Shown here in pieces: positions 18,846 to 27,197 of a stretch of 64,000 bases of DNA. The notes under the pieces were generated by a model. The model did not search any database. It was not told the origin of the DNA and worked only from the letters and a program-made list of their open reading frames with translations. Source of the DNA: Thermomonas carbonis (lineage in GTDB: Bacteria; Pseudomonadota; Gammaproteobacteria; Xanthomonadales; Xanthomonadaceae); NCBI RefSeq assembly GCF_014396975.1, contig NZ_CP060719.1, positions 1,212,001-1,276,000 on the forward strand. The letters are read 5' to 3'. Numbering within the stretch: the stretch's first letter is position 1; each line of letters starts with the position of its first letter. Both the position numbers and the translations under genes were made by a program.

Positions 18846-20060
18846 ATGAACATGCCACCGCAACGGATTGCCCTGGTCGCCATCGTGGTGTTGTTGCTGG
18901 CGGGTGGGGCTGCGTGGTGGTGGCAGGCCAGGAAGCTTGCTCCGGGTGTGCAGGCGGCGCGTACCGAGGCTCGGGCTGTCGCTGCGAAACCCGCATCGCG
19001 GATGCATGGCGCGTCGTCTGTCGCATCCGGCGAAAGCAAATCCGATCCGGTGGTGATGGCGGCGATGGAGCAGTGTGGCGAGGCTCTGATGGCAGGCATG
19101 CGCGAGCGGGCGAGGCAACTGTCCGTGCGCGATGACTCGGCGTCTCAGCTGGCGTCCGCGCTGACCCCGTATCTTGAGGATGGGACGCCTCCGAGCCGGG
19201 ACGAGGATCTCGAACGCCTGCTGGCCGAACGCCAGGTCAAACAGCAGCGCGCCTTCAAGCGTGCACGCGAACTGGATCCGACCCATCCCGACATCACCTG
19301 GCTGGCTGCGGAAAAGTGTGTCGAGGGTCCCGGGTGCGAAGCGGTACAGCAGGCTGCGCTGCAAGCGGAGCCGGACAATGCTGCAGTCTGGTTGCGTGCG
19401 ATGACCTGGGCGCGCATGCGCAAGGACGATGCCGCGATGGAGAACGCCTTCAAGCGCGCGGTTGCCGCCCCGCACTACGACACACACCGTGGCAGCACCC
19501 TGTTGGCGGTCATGGAGGGCTATGCGGGCCTGGCCACACCGCCGATCTGCATGGCCCCCGGGGTGCAGGCGCTCGCAAGCCAGGAATTGCCGGGCGGACG
19601 CTCGCTCGATGCCATGACGTTCGTCGAAATCATGGCGATGGCCGGTGAGGCGGCGAACGTCATGTACGGGATGGAGCTGCGCACCCTGTGCAAGTCAGGG
19701 GAAGGGGACGTCCTGCCGCGCGGCCGCCAGGCCGACTGCGTGCGGCTCTACAGCACGATGGCCAGCGACCCAAGTGCGGTGGAGCAGTGGAGGGCGCTTT
19801 CGCAGCTGGTTGAGCTGACCGCCGATGCGCCCGAAGGGCCGGCGCATCGCGAGCGATTCCGTCAGTTGCAATGGCTGATGCAGGAGCAACGCAAGGACTG
19901 GAAGCAGTTCGGCATGGACTCCGATGGGGTTGAGGCCATGCAGGAAACGCTGGCGAAGGTCGGCCGCTGGCCTCCGCCGGCAGAGTGGCTGCCAAAGGAC
20001 GAGCGCGCCCGTAGCCTGATCCTGACCGGCCGTCCGCCGCCGGAAAAGAAACCCAAGTAA
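18846..20060 (+). CDS. Single-pass membrane-anchored protein of unknown function
   Basis: A 404-aa protein with one N-terminal membrane segment (residues 7-26, ending AAWWWQARK). A long soluble part, probably periplasmic, follows. It is rich in helices, and its DPTHPDITWLAAEKCV and PDNAAVWLRAMTWA stretches resemble degenerate tetratricopeptide repeats, with a scatter of cysteines (CGEALM, KCVEGPGC, TLCKSG, ADCVRL) that could pair. I do not recognise a named family. The ATG at 18846 is the first that puts the hydrophobic helix at the N-terminus. It is divergent from the oxidoreductase gene (114 bp apart) and convergent with nagA across a REPIN-like repeat. Confidence 0.7.
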   Translation: MNMPPQRIALVAIVVLLLAGGAAWWWQARKLAPGVQAARTEARAVAAKPASRMHGASSVASGESKSDPVVMAAMEQCGEALMAGMRERARQLSVRDDSASQLASALTPYLEDGTPPSRDEDLERLLAERQVKQQRAFKRARELDPTHPDITWLAAEKCVEGPGCEAVQQAALQAEPDNAAVWLRAMTWARMRKDDAAMENAFKRAVAAPHYDTHRGSTLLAVMEGYAGLATPPICMAPGVQALASQELPGGRSLDAMTFVEIMAMAGEAANVMYGMELRTLCKSGEGDVLPRGRQADCVRLYSTMASDPSAVEQWRALSQLVELTADAPEGPAHRERFRQLQWLMQEQRKDWKQFGMDSDGVEAMQETLAKVGRWPPPAEWLPKDERARSLILTGRPPPEKKPK

Positions 20061-20064
20061 CCCC

Positions 20065-20209
20065 GTAGCCCGGGTAGAGCGCAGCGAACCCCGGGGCTTC
20101 TGAACCGACGACGGCAATTCGCGCCTGACCGATCCGTTCCGGGAGATCGTTGGAGCGACCGGTGTGCCGATGTTGTGTCCCGGGTTTCGCTGCGCTCTAC
20201 CCGGGCTAC
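20065..20209. repeat. REPIN-like pair of inverted 32-bp repeats between convergent genes
   Basis: A 32-base unit starting GTAGCCCGGGTAGAGCGCAG (20065-20096) recurs in inverted orientation at 20178-20209, matching except for two positions near its inner end. About 80 bp separates them. The pair sits between the 404-aa gene and nagA, and it shares the GTAGCCCGGG core with the element at 14878-14964. It could fold into a long hairpin and stabilise both converging transcripts. Confidence 0.8.
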
Positions 20210-20222
20210 AACAGCCGTGGCG

Positions 20223-21353
20223 TTATTCCCTGCCACCAATCCAGCTACGCTGCACGTGCATGTCGCTATCCAGCAGCACCAAATCCGCGCGATAGCCCGG
20301 CGCGATGCGCCCACGTTCGCCGCCGATGCCGAGAAACTCGGCTGGATACTGCGCGGCCATGCGGCAGGCTTCCTCCAGCGGCAAGCCGAGCAACTGCACG
20401 CTGTTGCGCACGGCGCTGGCCATGTCCAGCGCGGAACCGGCGAGCGCGCCGGCGGCGTTGCGGACCACGCCGTCGACCGCGGTGATGGTTTCGCCGTAGA
20501 GATCGAACGACGGATCATCCGCACCGACCATCGGCATCGCGTCGGTGACCAGGAACACCTTGCCGCGCGGCTTGGCCGCCAGCGCGACGCGCAAACTCGC
20601 CGGGTGTACGTGCACGCCATCGACAATCACGCCGCACCAGCAGCCGTCGTCTTCCAGCGCGGCACCGACCGCGCCGGGATCGCGGCCCTGCAGTGGCGAC
20701 ATCGCGTTGTAGAGGTGGGTGAAGCCGGTGATGCCGGCATCGATGCCCGCGCGGATTTCGTCGTAGTTGCCGGCGGTGTGGCCGGCAGTGACGATGCCGC
20801 CACGTTCGACGATCGCGCGGATCGCTTCCGCCGGCACGCGTTCCGGTGCCAGCGTCAGCAGGCTGATGCCGTTGTCGAGCGACGTTGCCATCGCGAGTTC
20901 GTCCGCGTCGGGCACGCGGAACTTGGCGTCGTCGTGGGTACCCTTCCTTGCCGGCGCCAGATACGGGCCTTCCAGGTGGATGCCGAGCACGCCGGGCACG
21001 CCCGTGGCGATCGCATCACGGGTGGCGTTGATCGCGCGCTGCATCACTTCGGCATCGTCGCTGATCAACGTGGGCAAAAATCCGGTGGTGCCGAACCGGC
21101 GATGCGCGCGGCCGATCGCGGCGATGGCCTCGACCGAGGTGTCGTTGTTGAACAGCACGCCGCCGCCGCCGTTGACCTGCGCGTCGATGAAGCCGGGCAC
21201 GAGGTAGCCGCCTTGCAGATCGATAGCTTCGCCGGCCGGTGGTTCGCCGTGCAGCACCGCGACGATGAAGCCGTCTTCCACCAGCACGCACACGTCGCGC
21301 TCGAAGCCGCGTTCGGTGAGGACGTGGGCGTTGTGGAAGATCTGCGTCGTCAT
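20223..21353 (-). CDS. nagA: N-acetylglucosamine-6-phosphate deacetylase
   Basis: A 376-aa metal-dependent amidohydrolase producing glucosamine-6-phosphate and acetate. Family motifs in order are PGFIDAQVNGGGG, GIHLEGPYL (metal-binding Glu), TAGHTAGNYDEI and FTHLYNAMSPL (metal-binding His residues), the DGVHVHP motif, and the catalytic aspartate in FLVTDAM. It begins one base after the stop of nagB-II and ends the minus-strand operon gntR-nagB-II-nagA. Regulation is probably through the GntR and LacI regulators upstream. Confidence 0.95.
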   Translation of the reverse strand: MTTQIFHNAHVLTERGFERDVCVLVEDGFIVAVLHGEPPAGEAIDLQGGYLVPGFIDAQVNGGGGVLFNNDTSVEAIAAIGRAHRRFGTTGFLPTLISDDAEVMQRAINATRDAIATGVPGVLGIHLEGPYLAPARKGTHDDAKFRVPDADELAMATSLDNGISLLTLAPERVPAEAIRAIVERGGIVTAGHTAGNYDEIRAGIDAGITGFTHLYNAMSPLQGRDPGAVGAALEDDGCWCGVIVDGVHVHPASLRVALAAKPRGKVFLVTDAMPMVGADDPSFDLYGETITAVDGVVRNAAGALAGSALDMASAVRNSVQLLGLPLEEACRMAAQYPAEFLGIGGERGRIAPGYRADLVLLDSDMHVQRSWIGGRE

Positions 21354-21354
21354 G

Positions 21355-22449
21355 TCAGGTGGTCTCAGTGACCTTGTTGAGGTGCGGCGGCACGTCGGGA
21401 TCATGCCCGCGCGCGATCGAGAGCGCATTCGCCGCGCCGTAGAACGCCTGCACGGTGAGGATCGGCGTGCAGGCCGGATGCGGCGACGGCGGCAGCGGCA
21501 ACACGCCGGGTCCACTGGCGCCGGGCCGGGCCAGCCAGACTGGCGCGCCGCGCGCCTGGAACTCCGCGGCAACTGCGGCAGTGCCGGCACCGATGTCGTC
21601 GTCCTGCGCGAACACCAGCACCGGGAAGTCCGGGCCGACGATCGCCATCGGCCCGTGCTTCACCTCGGCGGAGGAGAACGCTTCCGCATGCAGGCCGCAG
21701 GTTTCCTTGAACTTCAGCGCGGCTTCCTGCGCGCCGGCGAGGCCGAGGCCGCGACCGAGCACGAACAGGTGGTCGGCCAGGCGCAGGCCGGACACCAGCG
21801 GCGACCAGTCCTGCGCCCAGGCCGCGCGCATCGCCGCAGGCAATGCATCGACCGCTGCGAGCAGTTGGGGATCGCCGCTCCAGCGCGCGGTGAGTTGCAG
21901 CAGTGCCGCCAGCGAACACAGATAACTTTTGGTCGCGGCCACGCTGGTCTCGGGGCCTGCGTGCAGCGGCAACACCGTGTCGGCAAGTTTGGCCAGCGGC
22001 GAATCCGCGACGTTGACCATCGCCAGCACGTGCGCGCCGCCGGCCTTGGCGATCTCCGCGTTGCGCAGCAGGTCGGGGCTCTTGCCGGATTGGGAGATCA
22101 CCACGAACAGCGCGTCGTCCAGCCGCGGCTGCACCGCATACACCGAGCCCACCGATGGCGATGCCGACGCTGTCACCAGTCCCAGCGTGGTCTCGAACAG
22201 GTACTTGCCGTAGGTCGCGGCGTGGTCGGAACTGCCGCGCGCGCAGGTGACGATGAAGCGCGGTGGATGCGCGCGCAGGCGCTCGACCAGGGTGTCGATG
22301 GTCGCGGCGTTGGCGGCGAACTGGCGGGCGACGGCGCTCGCCGCCTCCGCCGCTTCGCTGTGCATCCAGGTGTCGGCGGCGGCGTGCATGGGCGTGGTTC
22401 CGAAGGAAAAAGGATCGAGGGATGCCGCGGGAAGGAGGTCGAGGCTCAT
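21355..22449 (-). CDS. nagB-II: Glucosamine-6-phosphate deaminase, SIS-domain type (NagB-II)
   Basis: A 364-aa protein of two SIS domains related to the isomerase half of GlmS. Motifs include TCARGSSDHAATYGKYL, VISQSGKSPDLL and ETSVAATKSYLCSLAALL in the first domain, and LGRGLGLAGAQEAALKFKE with EVKHGPMAIV in the second. It has no glutaminase domain, so it deaminates rather than makes glucosamine-6-phosphate. This non-orthologous replacement of classical NagB is known in Shewanella and xanthomonads. The ATG overlaps the GntR stop by four bases and its stop is one base from nagA, so the three genes are tightly coupled. Confidence 0.9.
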   Translation of the reverse strand: MSLDLLPAASLDPFSFGTTPMHAAADTWMHSEAAEAASAVARQFAANAATIDTLVERLRAHPPRFIVTCARGSSDHAATYGKYLFETTLGLVTASASPSVGSVYAVQPRLDDALFVVISQSGKSPDLLRNAEIAKAGGAHVLAMVNVADSPLAKLADTVLPLHAGPETSVAATKSYLCSLAALLQLTARWSGDPQLLAAVDALPAAMRAAWAQDWSPLVSGLRLADHLFVLGRGLGLAGAQEAALKFKETCGLHAEAFSSAEVKHGPMAIVGPDFPVLVFAQDDDIGAGTAAVAAEFQARGAPVWLARPGASGPGVLPLPPSPHPACTPILTVQAFYGAANALSIARGHDPDVPPHLNKVTETT

Positions 22450-23189
22450 GGGGCATGCAACTCGGCGACGAAGTCGTAGGCATCGCCGCGGTAGAAGGAA
22501 CGGGTGAACTCGACCACGCGTCCGTCGTCGAGGAAGGCGCGGCGTTCGATGAAGAGACAGGGACTGCCTTCCGGCAAACCGAGCAAACGCGCCTGCTCGG
22601 CATCGAAGGCGATCGCACGCAGGCGTTGCAGCGCGCGGGTCGGGCGGATCCCGCGCAGGGCGAGCGCTTCGTACAGCGAATCGCGCAGCAGGGTCGGGTC
22701 GGGCAACACCGCCAGCGGCACGCTGCTGCGCTCCAGCGCCAGCGGCTGGCCGGCGGCGGTGCGCAGGCGATGGAAGCGCGCGACCTGCACGCCGGGCGAC
22801 AGGTTCAGCGCCATCGCTTCCTCGGGCGTGGCCGCGCCGATCCCGCGTTCCAGCATCACCGACTTCGGGTCGAGCCCGCGCGCGCGCAGGTCGTCGCTGA
22901 AGCTGGTCAGCTGCGAGGACGACTTGACGATGCGTTCGGCGACGAAGGTGCCCGAGCCCTGCCGCTGCAGCAGCAGGCCGTCGGCGACCAGACCGCCGAT
23001 CGCCTTGCGCACGGTGACCCGCGACAGCCCCAGCAGCGCGGCCAGTTCGCGCTCCGGCGGCAAGGCCTGGCCGATGCCGAGTACGCCGTGTTCGATCGCG
23101 TGCTGGAGGGCGCGCCGCAGGTGCTGGTAGGCCGGCGCGCGATGCGCATCGGCCTGGCGACGGAATTCGGCGAGGAGATAGCTATCCAC
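22446..23189 (-). CDS. nagQ: GntR/HutC-family regulator of GlcNAc catabolism (NagQ-like)
   Basis: A 247-aa repressor with an N-terminal winged helix (PAYQHLRRALQHAIEHG, ALPPERELAALLGLSRVTV) and a C-terminal UTRA effector domain (VARFHRLRTAAGQPLALERS, CLFIERRAFLDDGR). UTRA-type regulators such as NagR/YvoA and DasR sense glucosamine-6-phosphate or GlcNAc-6-phosphate. I favour the GTG at 23189, since the upstream TTG at 23216 would lie within the TGGTAT repeats that look like its own operator. It heads the gntR-nagB-II-nagA operon. The symbol follows the xanthomonad nag nomenclature and is by context. Confidence 0.82.
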   Translation of the reverse strand: MDSYLLAEFRRQADAHRAPAYQHLRRALQHAIEHGVLGIGQALPPERELAALLGLSRVTVRKAIGGLVADGLLLQRQGSGTFVAERIVKSSSQLTSFSDDLRARGLDPKSVMLERGIGAATPEEAMALNLSPGVQVARFHRLRTAAGQPLALERSSVPLAVLPDPTLLRDSLYEALALRGIRPTRALQRLRAIAFDAEQARLLGLPEGSPCLFIERRAFLDDGRVVEFTRSFYRGDAYDFVAELHAP

Positions 23190-23198
23190 GCCGAAAGA

Positions 23199-23262
23199 AT
23201 ACCAATCAAATACCAAATGGCAAGATCAGGGCGAAAATTGGCCGTCTCCACATGATTGGTAT
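23199..23262. promoter_or_regulatory. Candidate GntR (NagQ) operator: three ATACCA/TGGTAT half-sites
   Basis: ATACCA occurs at 23199-23204 and 23210-23215, 11 bp apart (one helical turn), and its complement TGGTAT occurs at 23257-23262. The outer copies form a perfect 10-bp inverted repeat, ATACCAATCA (23199-23208) with TGATTGGTAT (23253-23262). TGGTAT resembles half-sites of NagR/YvoA-type regulators. Its position directly before the GntR gene suggests autoregulation of the gntR-nagB-II-nagA operon. Confidence 0.5.
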
Positions 23263-23267
23263 CTGAT

Positions 23268-24359
23268 TCAGGCCTTCGGGCGCGGCGGTGCGGTCGAACC
23301 GCGGACCACCAGTTCGGGGCTGAAGCCCTCGTTGCGGGTGTGCCCGGGCTGTTCACGGATCTCGTCGAGCAAGCGCCGCGCGGCGTGGCGGGCGATGTCC
23401 TCGGTGGCCTGCTTGGCAGTGGTCAGCGGCGGCCAGCTCTGCTTGGAGAACGGGCTGTCCTCGAAGCCGGCGATCGACAGGTCGTACGGGACGTTGAGGC
23501 CACCCGAGCGCGCCGCGGCGAGCACGCCGGCGGCGATCTCGTCGTTGCTGCCGAAGATCGCGGTCGGCGGCTGCGCCAGTGCCAGCAATCGGCGAGCGCC
23601 GCGGAAACCGTCGTCGAAGGAATAGTCGCCCTCGACCACCAGTTCCGGATCAATGGTGATGCCGTAATCGCGCAGCGCTTCTTCGTAACCTTTGTGGCGC
23701 TCCCACGAGGAGCCGTGCGACTTGCCGCCCCACAGGAAGCCGATCCGCGCGTGGCCGAGCTGGATCAGGTGCTGGGTGATCTCGTAGGCGGCGTCGCGGT
23801 CGTCCACGTAGACGCAGGCGCTGCCGCCCTGCGGATCGGTGGCGGCGGAGACGATGCGCACCAGGCGCACGCCCTGCGCGACCAGCGCATCGACCAGTGG
23901 CTGCCGCTCGGACATCGGCGGTGCCAGCACGATGCCGGCGAGGCGCGCGTGTTGCACCAGCTCGACGATCTCGTTTGCCAGGTTCGGCGACGACGAATCG
24001 CAGGGATGGATCTGCAGGCCGTAGCCGGACTCGCGGCAGACCGAGAGCACGCCGTTCTGCATCGCGATCACGTAGTACGGGTTCGGGTTGTCGTAGAGCA
24101 GGCCGATCGCATACGACTGCGCGGTGCGCAGGCTGCGCGCCGATTGGTCCGGCAGGTAGCCGAGCCTGGCGATGGCCTGCTGCACGCGCTCGCGGGTGCG
24201 CGCATGTACGCCGGTTTCATCGTTGACGACGCGCGAGACGGTCTTCAGCGAAACCTCCGCCTGGGCGGCGACATCCTTGATCGTGGGTTTGCGCAACGTG
24301 GCCTCGCGTGGGAGCACCGGCCGCGTGGTCGCGGGCCTGGCGTGGGTAGGGCGGCGCAT
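23268..24359 (-). CDS. nagR: LacI-family repressor of the GlcNAc regulon (NagR-like)
   Basis: A 363-aa regulator with a LacI helix-turn-helix (TIKDVAAQAEVSLKTVSRVV), hinge NDETGVHARTRERV and a periplasmic-binding-protein-like sensor (YAIGLLYDNPNPYYV to the C-terminus). The ATG at 24359 adds a 21-residue basic tail before RKPTIKDVA; a TTG at 24296 gives the conventional LacI start and may be the true one. Between nagP and the GntR gene on the same strand, it is the likely reader of the GACAACGTTGTC boxes upstream of nagP and glucokinase. The ligand is probably a GlcNAc catabolite. Confidence 0.85.
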   Translation of the reverse strand: MRRPTHARPATTRPVLPREATLRKPTIKDVAAQAEVSLKTVSRVVNDETGVHARTRERVQQAIARLGYLPDQSARSLRTAQSYAIGLLYDNPNPYYVIAMQNGVLSVCRESGYGLQIHPCDSSSPNLANEIVELVQHARLAGIVLAPPMSERQPLVDALVAQGVRLVRIVSAATDPQGGSACVYVDDRDAAYEITQHLIQLGHARIGFLWGGKSHGSSWERHKGYEEALRDYGITIDPELVVEGDYSFDDGFRGARRLLALAQPPTAIFGSNDEIAAGVLAAARSGGLNVPYDLSIAGFEDSPFSKQSWPPLTTAKQATEDIARHAARRLLDEIREQPGHTRNEGFSPELVVRGSTAPPRPKA

Positions 24360-24401
24360 AGGGTAACGGTCGCCAGTTAAGCAGAAGTTTGCACGCCTGC
24401 C

Positions 24402-25694
24402 TCAGCCGCGACCCACCCGATGCCCGCGCACCGCGAAGAACAGGATGTACAGGTAGCACGGCACCATCAGCAGCAGGAACACCAGCTGGAAGTCATGCGC
24501 CTGCTTCAGCCCGGCGAACAGCCGCGGAACGATCGCGCCACCCACGATCCCCATCACCAGCAACGCAGAACCGAGTTCGGTATGGCGGCCCAGGCCCTTG
24601 ATCGCCAGCGGGAAGATCGCCGGCCACATCATCGCGTTGGCGAAGCCCAGCGCGGCCACGAAGCCCACCGACACGTAGCCTTCGGTGAAATACGCGCCCA
24701 GCACCAGCAGCACGCCGAGCACGGCCGACCATTTCAGGTAATCCTGCTGGGACACGTATTTCGGGATGGCGATCAGACCGACCACGTAGCCAAGCAACAT
24801 CGCGCCCAGGGTGAACGAGGTCAGGAACTTGGTCTGATCCAGCGGCAGCCCGAACGCCGTGCCGTAGGTACCGATCGCATCGCCCGCCATCACCTCGGCA
24901 CCGACGTAAGTGAAGATGCACAGCGCGCCCAGCCACAGGTGCGGGAAGCGGAAGATGCTGCTGTCGTTACCCGCGGCATCGTCTGCGCCGGTCGTCGCGT
25001 TCGCGGTCTTCGGGTCGATTGCCGGCAGCGGCGAGAACAGCACGCCGACCGCCAGCAGCGCCAGCAGGCCAGCCATCGCCAGGTAGGGCGCGTGGATCTT
25101 CGCGGCGAATGCATCGAGCAACTGCTCCTTCGTCGCGGGATCCGCGGCCGCGACCTGCGCCGACAGGTCGCCGATGCCGTCCATCACCAGCATGCCGATG
25201 GCGATGGGTGCCAGGATGCCGGCGATCTTGTTGCAGATGCCCATCACCGCGATGCGCTGCGCCGCGCTTTCGATCGGGCCGAGGATGCTGATGTACGGGT
25301 TCGATGCGGTCTGCAGCAGCGCCAGCCCGCCGCCGATCACGAACAACCCGCCGAGCGCGCCCGGATACCAGCGCTGCGTGCAGAACTCGCCGAACAGCGC
25401 CGCGCCGACCGCCATCACGAACAGGCCCAGCGCCAGGCCCTTCTTCATGCCGGTGCGCTTGAGGATCCACGACGACGGGATCGCCAGGAAGAAGTACGAC
25501 AGGAAGAACGCGGTCAGGATCAAGAAGGCGTTGACCTCGTCCAGCTCGAACGCCAGCTGGGCGAAGGTGATCAGCGGCCCGTTGAGCCAGGTGACGAAGC
25601 CGAAGATGAAGAACAGCGCGCCGATGATCGCGATCGAGCCGACTTGGCCACGCGCGGTGATGGACGAAGGCGCGGCGGACGTAAGCGTGGACAT
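24402..25694 (-). CDS. nagP: GlcNAc permease, MFS sugar transporter of the FucP type (NagP)
   Basis: A 430-aa twelve-helix inner-membrane symporter. GALFFIFGFVTWLNGPLITF opens TM1 and ALLQTASNPYISILGP is a strong FucP/NagP-branch motif. GGAGGG 9-14 bases before the ATG at 25694 fixes the start. Xanthomonads lack a GlcNAc PTS and use NagP to bring in free GlcNAc. It is divergent from glucokinase across a 349-bp region holding two NagR-like boxes and is followed by the LacI gene after 42 bp. Confidence 0.9.
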   Translation of the reverse strand: MSTLTSAAPSSITARGQVGSIAIIGALFFIFGFVTWLNGPLITFAQLAFELDEVNAFLILTAFFLSYFFLAIPSSWILKRTGMKKGLALGLFVMAVGAALFGEFCTQRWYPGALGGLFVIGGGLALLQTASNPYISILGPIESAAQRIAVMGICNKIAGILAPIAIGMLVMDGIGDLSAQVAAADPATKEQLLDAFAAKIHAPYLAMAGLLALLAVGVLFSPLPAIDPKTANATTGADDAAGNDSSIFRFPHLWLGALCIFTYVGAEVMAGDAIGTYGTAFGLPLDQTKFLTSFTLGAMLLGYVVGLIAIPKYVSQQDYLKWSAVLGVLLVLGAYFTEGYVSVGFVAALGFANAMMWPAIFPLAIKGLGRHTELGSALLVMGIVGGAIVPRLFAGLKQAHDFQLVFLLLMVPCYLYILFFAVRGHRVGRG

Positions 25695-25779
25695 GCGGTT
25701 TCCCTCCCAGGAATGGCGAGTCGTCCGATGCCTTGCAGACGACGATCTGGCCTGGATTGACGCATACGACAGCTTTGCG

Positions 25780-25791
25780 TGCAACGTTGTC
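25780..25791. promoter_or_regulatory. Second NagR-type box, upstream of nagP
   Basis: TGCAACGTTGTC matches the perfect palindrome at 25950 in ten of twelve positions, with the central CAACGTTG symmetrical. It lies about 86 bp before the nagP start, a suitable place for a repressor site on the minus-strand promoter. Confidence 0.5.
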
Positions 25792-25936
25792 GGTATTTGA
25801 CCTGTCCTCGATTTCGAACATCGCAATAACCGCAGAAAACATGGATGTATGGCAGTCAGTGGCACGTCAAATCGATGTTGCGAAGCAGCATAAATCGATC
25901 ATTTCACGCCTGAATGGGGCTTTCTGGAATTATTTT

Positions 25937-25965
25937 TTGACAGGTTCTTGACAACGTTGTCTAAC
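25937..25965 (+). promoter_or_regulatory. Sigma-70 promoter of glucokinase overlapped by a NagR-type operator
   Basis: TTGACA (25937-25942), a 17-bp spacer and TCTAAC (25960-25965) form a well-spaced promoter. The perfect 12-bp palindrome GACAACGTTGTC (25950-25961) covers the spacer and the first bases of the -10 box. It agrees with the NagR (LacI family) motif described for GlcNAc genes in gammaproteobacteria, roughly TGACAACGTTGTCA. Binding there would block polymerase, so the glucokinase-receptor-hexosaminidase side should be induced when the LacI regulator is released. Confidence 0.7.
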
Positions 25966-26043
25966 GCGCCGCACATTCGCTTCGCCGCACTGGCATGGGG
26001 ATGTTGGAATGGGCGATACGGCAAGCATCGGGGAGAGGCGGAG

Positions 26044-27135
26044 GTGGTCGCACTGCGGCCGCAGGCGTCATTCGCTTCGTCGCCGGCCGTGCCTGCCTCG
26101 CGTTTCGTGGCTGCCGACGTGGGCGGCACCAATGCCCGCATCGCCCTGGTCGAATCCGACGGCGAGCGCATCGAGATCCTCGACTACCGCCGCTATCCCT
26201 GCGGCCAGTACCCCAGCCTGACCGCGATCCTGTCCGACTTCACCGGCCGCCAGCTGGACGCCGGCCAGCCGCGCACTGCGTTCGAGCGCATGGCGATCGC
26301 GAGCGCAGGCGTGGTGCTGGATGGCGAAGTCATCAATTCCAACCTGCCGTGGCGGATCTCGCTGCAGGACCTGCGCGACACCCTGGACCTGCGCGAGCTG
26401 CACGTCATCAACGATTTCGCCGCCGCGGCGCACGGCACCCAGCGCCTGGATCCGGCGGATTCGCGGCTGCTGACCCCCGGCGTGACCTTGGCCGAAGCCG
26501 GTCCGGCGCTGGTGGTCGGTCCGGGCACCGGACTGGGCGCGGCGGTGTGCATCCCGCATCGGCACGGCACTGTGGTGCTGCCGACCGAAGCGGGCATGAC
26601 CGCATTCGCGCCGGGCACCGATCGCGAGGTCGAGATCCTGCGCTGGATGCAGCGCCATGGCAGCCGCCATGTGTCGACCGAACAGCTGGTCTCCGGCCCC
26701 GGCCTGGTGAACCTCTACCAGGCCCTGTGCGAACTGGAATGCACGCGCCCGCTGCTGCGCGCACCGGCGGCGATCAGCGAAGCCGCACGCGTCGGCGACC
26801 CGACCTCGCTGGAGGCGGTGCGCACGTTCTGCGCGCTGCTCGGCAGCGTGATCGGCGACCTCGCCGTGGTCAGCGGCGCGCGCGTGGTCCACGTCGCCGG
26901 CGGCATCGTCCCGCAGCTCGTGGACTTCATCCCGCACAGCGACTTCCACGCGCGTCTGGTCGACAAGGGCGCGATGCGCGCCGTGCTCGAACGGGTACCG
27001 GTGCGACTGATCGAAAACGAACGACTCGGCGCGCTCGGCGCGGCGAGCTGGTACCTGCAGCAAGAGCAAGACCGCATCGAGCAAGACCCGATCAAACAAG
27101 ACATGGCCACGCACGGACAGGCCAGCGCGTACTGA
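26044..27135 (+). CDS. glk: Glucokinase-family sugar kinase (GlcNAc/glucose kinase)
   Basis: A 363-aa kinase of the Glk (non-ROK) family. The phosphate-binding start is VAADVGGTNARIALVES, the catalytic aspartate lies in ELHVINDFAAAAHG, and GPALVVGPGTGLGAA and LPTEAGMTAFAP follow. The GTG at 26044 is chosen for its ribosome-binding site and because an earlier TTG would lie inside the promoter. In this setting it probably phosphorylates GlcNAc carried in by NagP, giving the NagA substrate; glucose is an alternative. The last 20 residues (QQEQDRIEQDPIKQD) are a charged tail. It probably starts an operon with the receptor 62 bp downstream. Confidence 0.85.
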   Translation: MVALRPQASFASSPAVPASRFVAADVGGTNARIALVESDGERIEILDYRRYPCGQYPSLTAILSDFTGRQLDAGQPRTAFERMAIASAGVVLDGEVINSNLPWRISLQDLRDTLDLRELHVINDFAAAAHGTQRLDPADSRLLTPGVTLAEAGPALVVGPGTGLGAAVCIPHRHGTVVLPTEAGMTAFAPGTDREVEILRWMQRHGSRHVSTEQLVSGPGLVNLYQALCELECTRPLLRAPAAISEAARVGDPTSLEAVRTFCALLGSVIGDLAVVSGARVVHVAGGIVPQLVDFIPHSDFHARLVDKGAMRAVLERVPVRLIENERLGALGAASWYLQQEQDRIEQDPIKQDMATHGQASAY

Positions 27136-27197
27136 CGAACCAGCCAAGGGTCCCGGAACCGGACTCTAAGCCACTTACTGCCCCGGGAGAGGAAACA

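Larger units (their letters stand above)
25695..26043. other. Divergent control region between nagP and glucokinase
   Basis: This 349-bp gap has no convincing gene. It is clearly A+T-richer than its surroundings, especially 25795-25940. It holds two NagR-type boxes (25780-25791 and 25950-25961), a good sigma-70 promoter facing right, and a leader of about 70 bases before the glucokinase ribosome-binding site GGGAGAGG (26031-26038). The nagP promoter should also lie here, but I could not place it. Confidence 0.7.
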
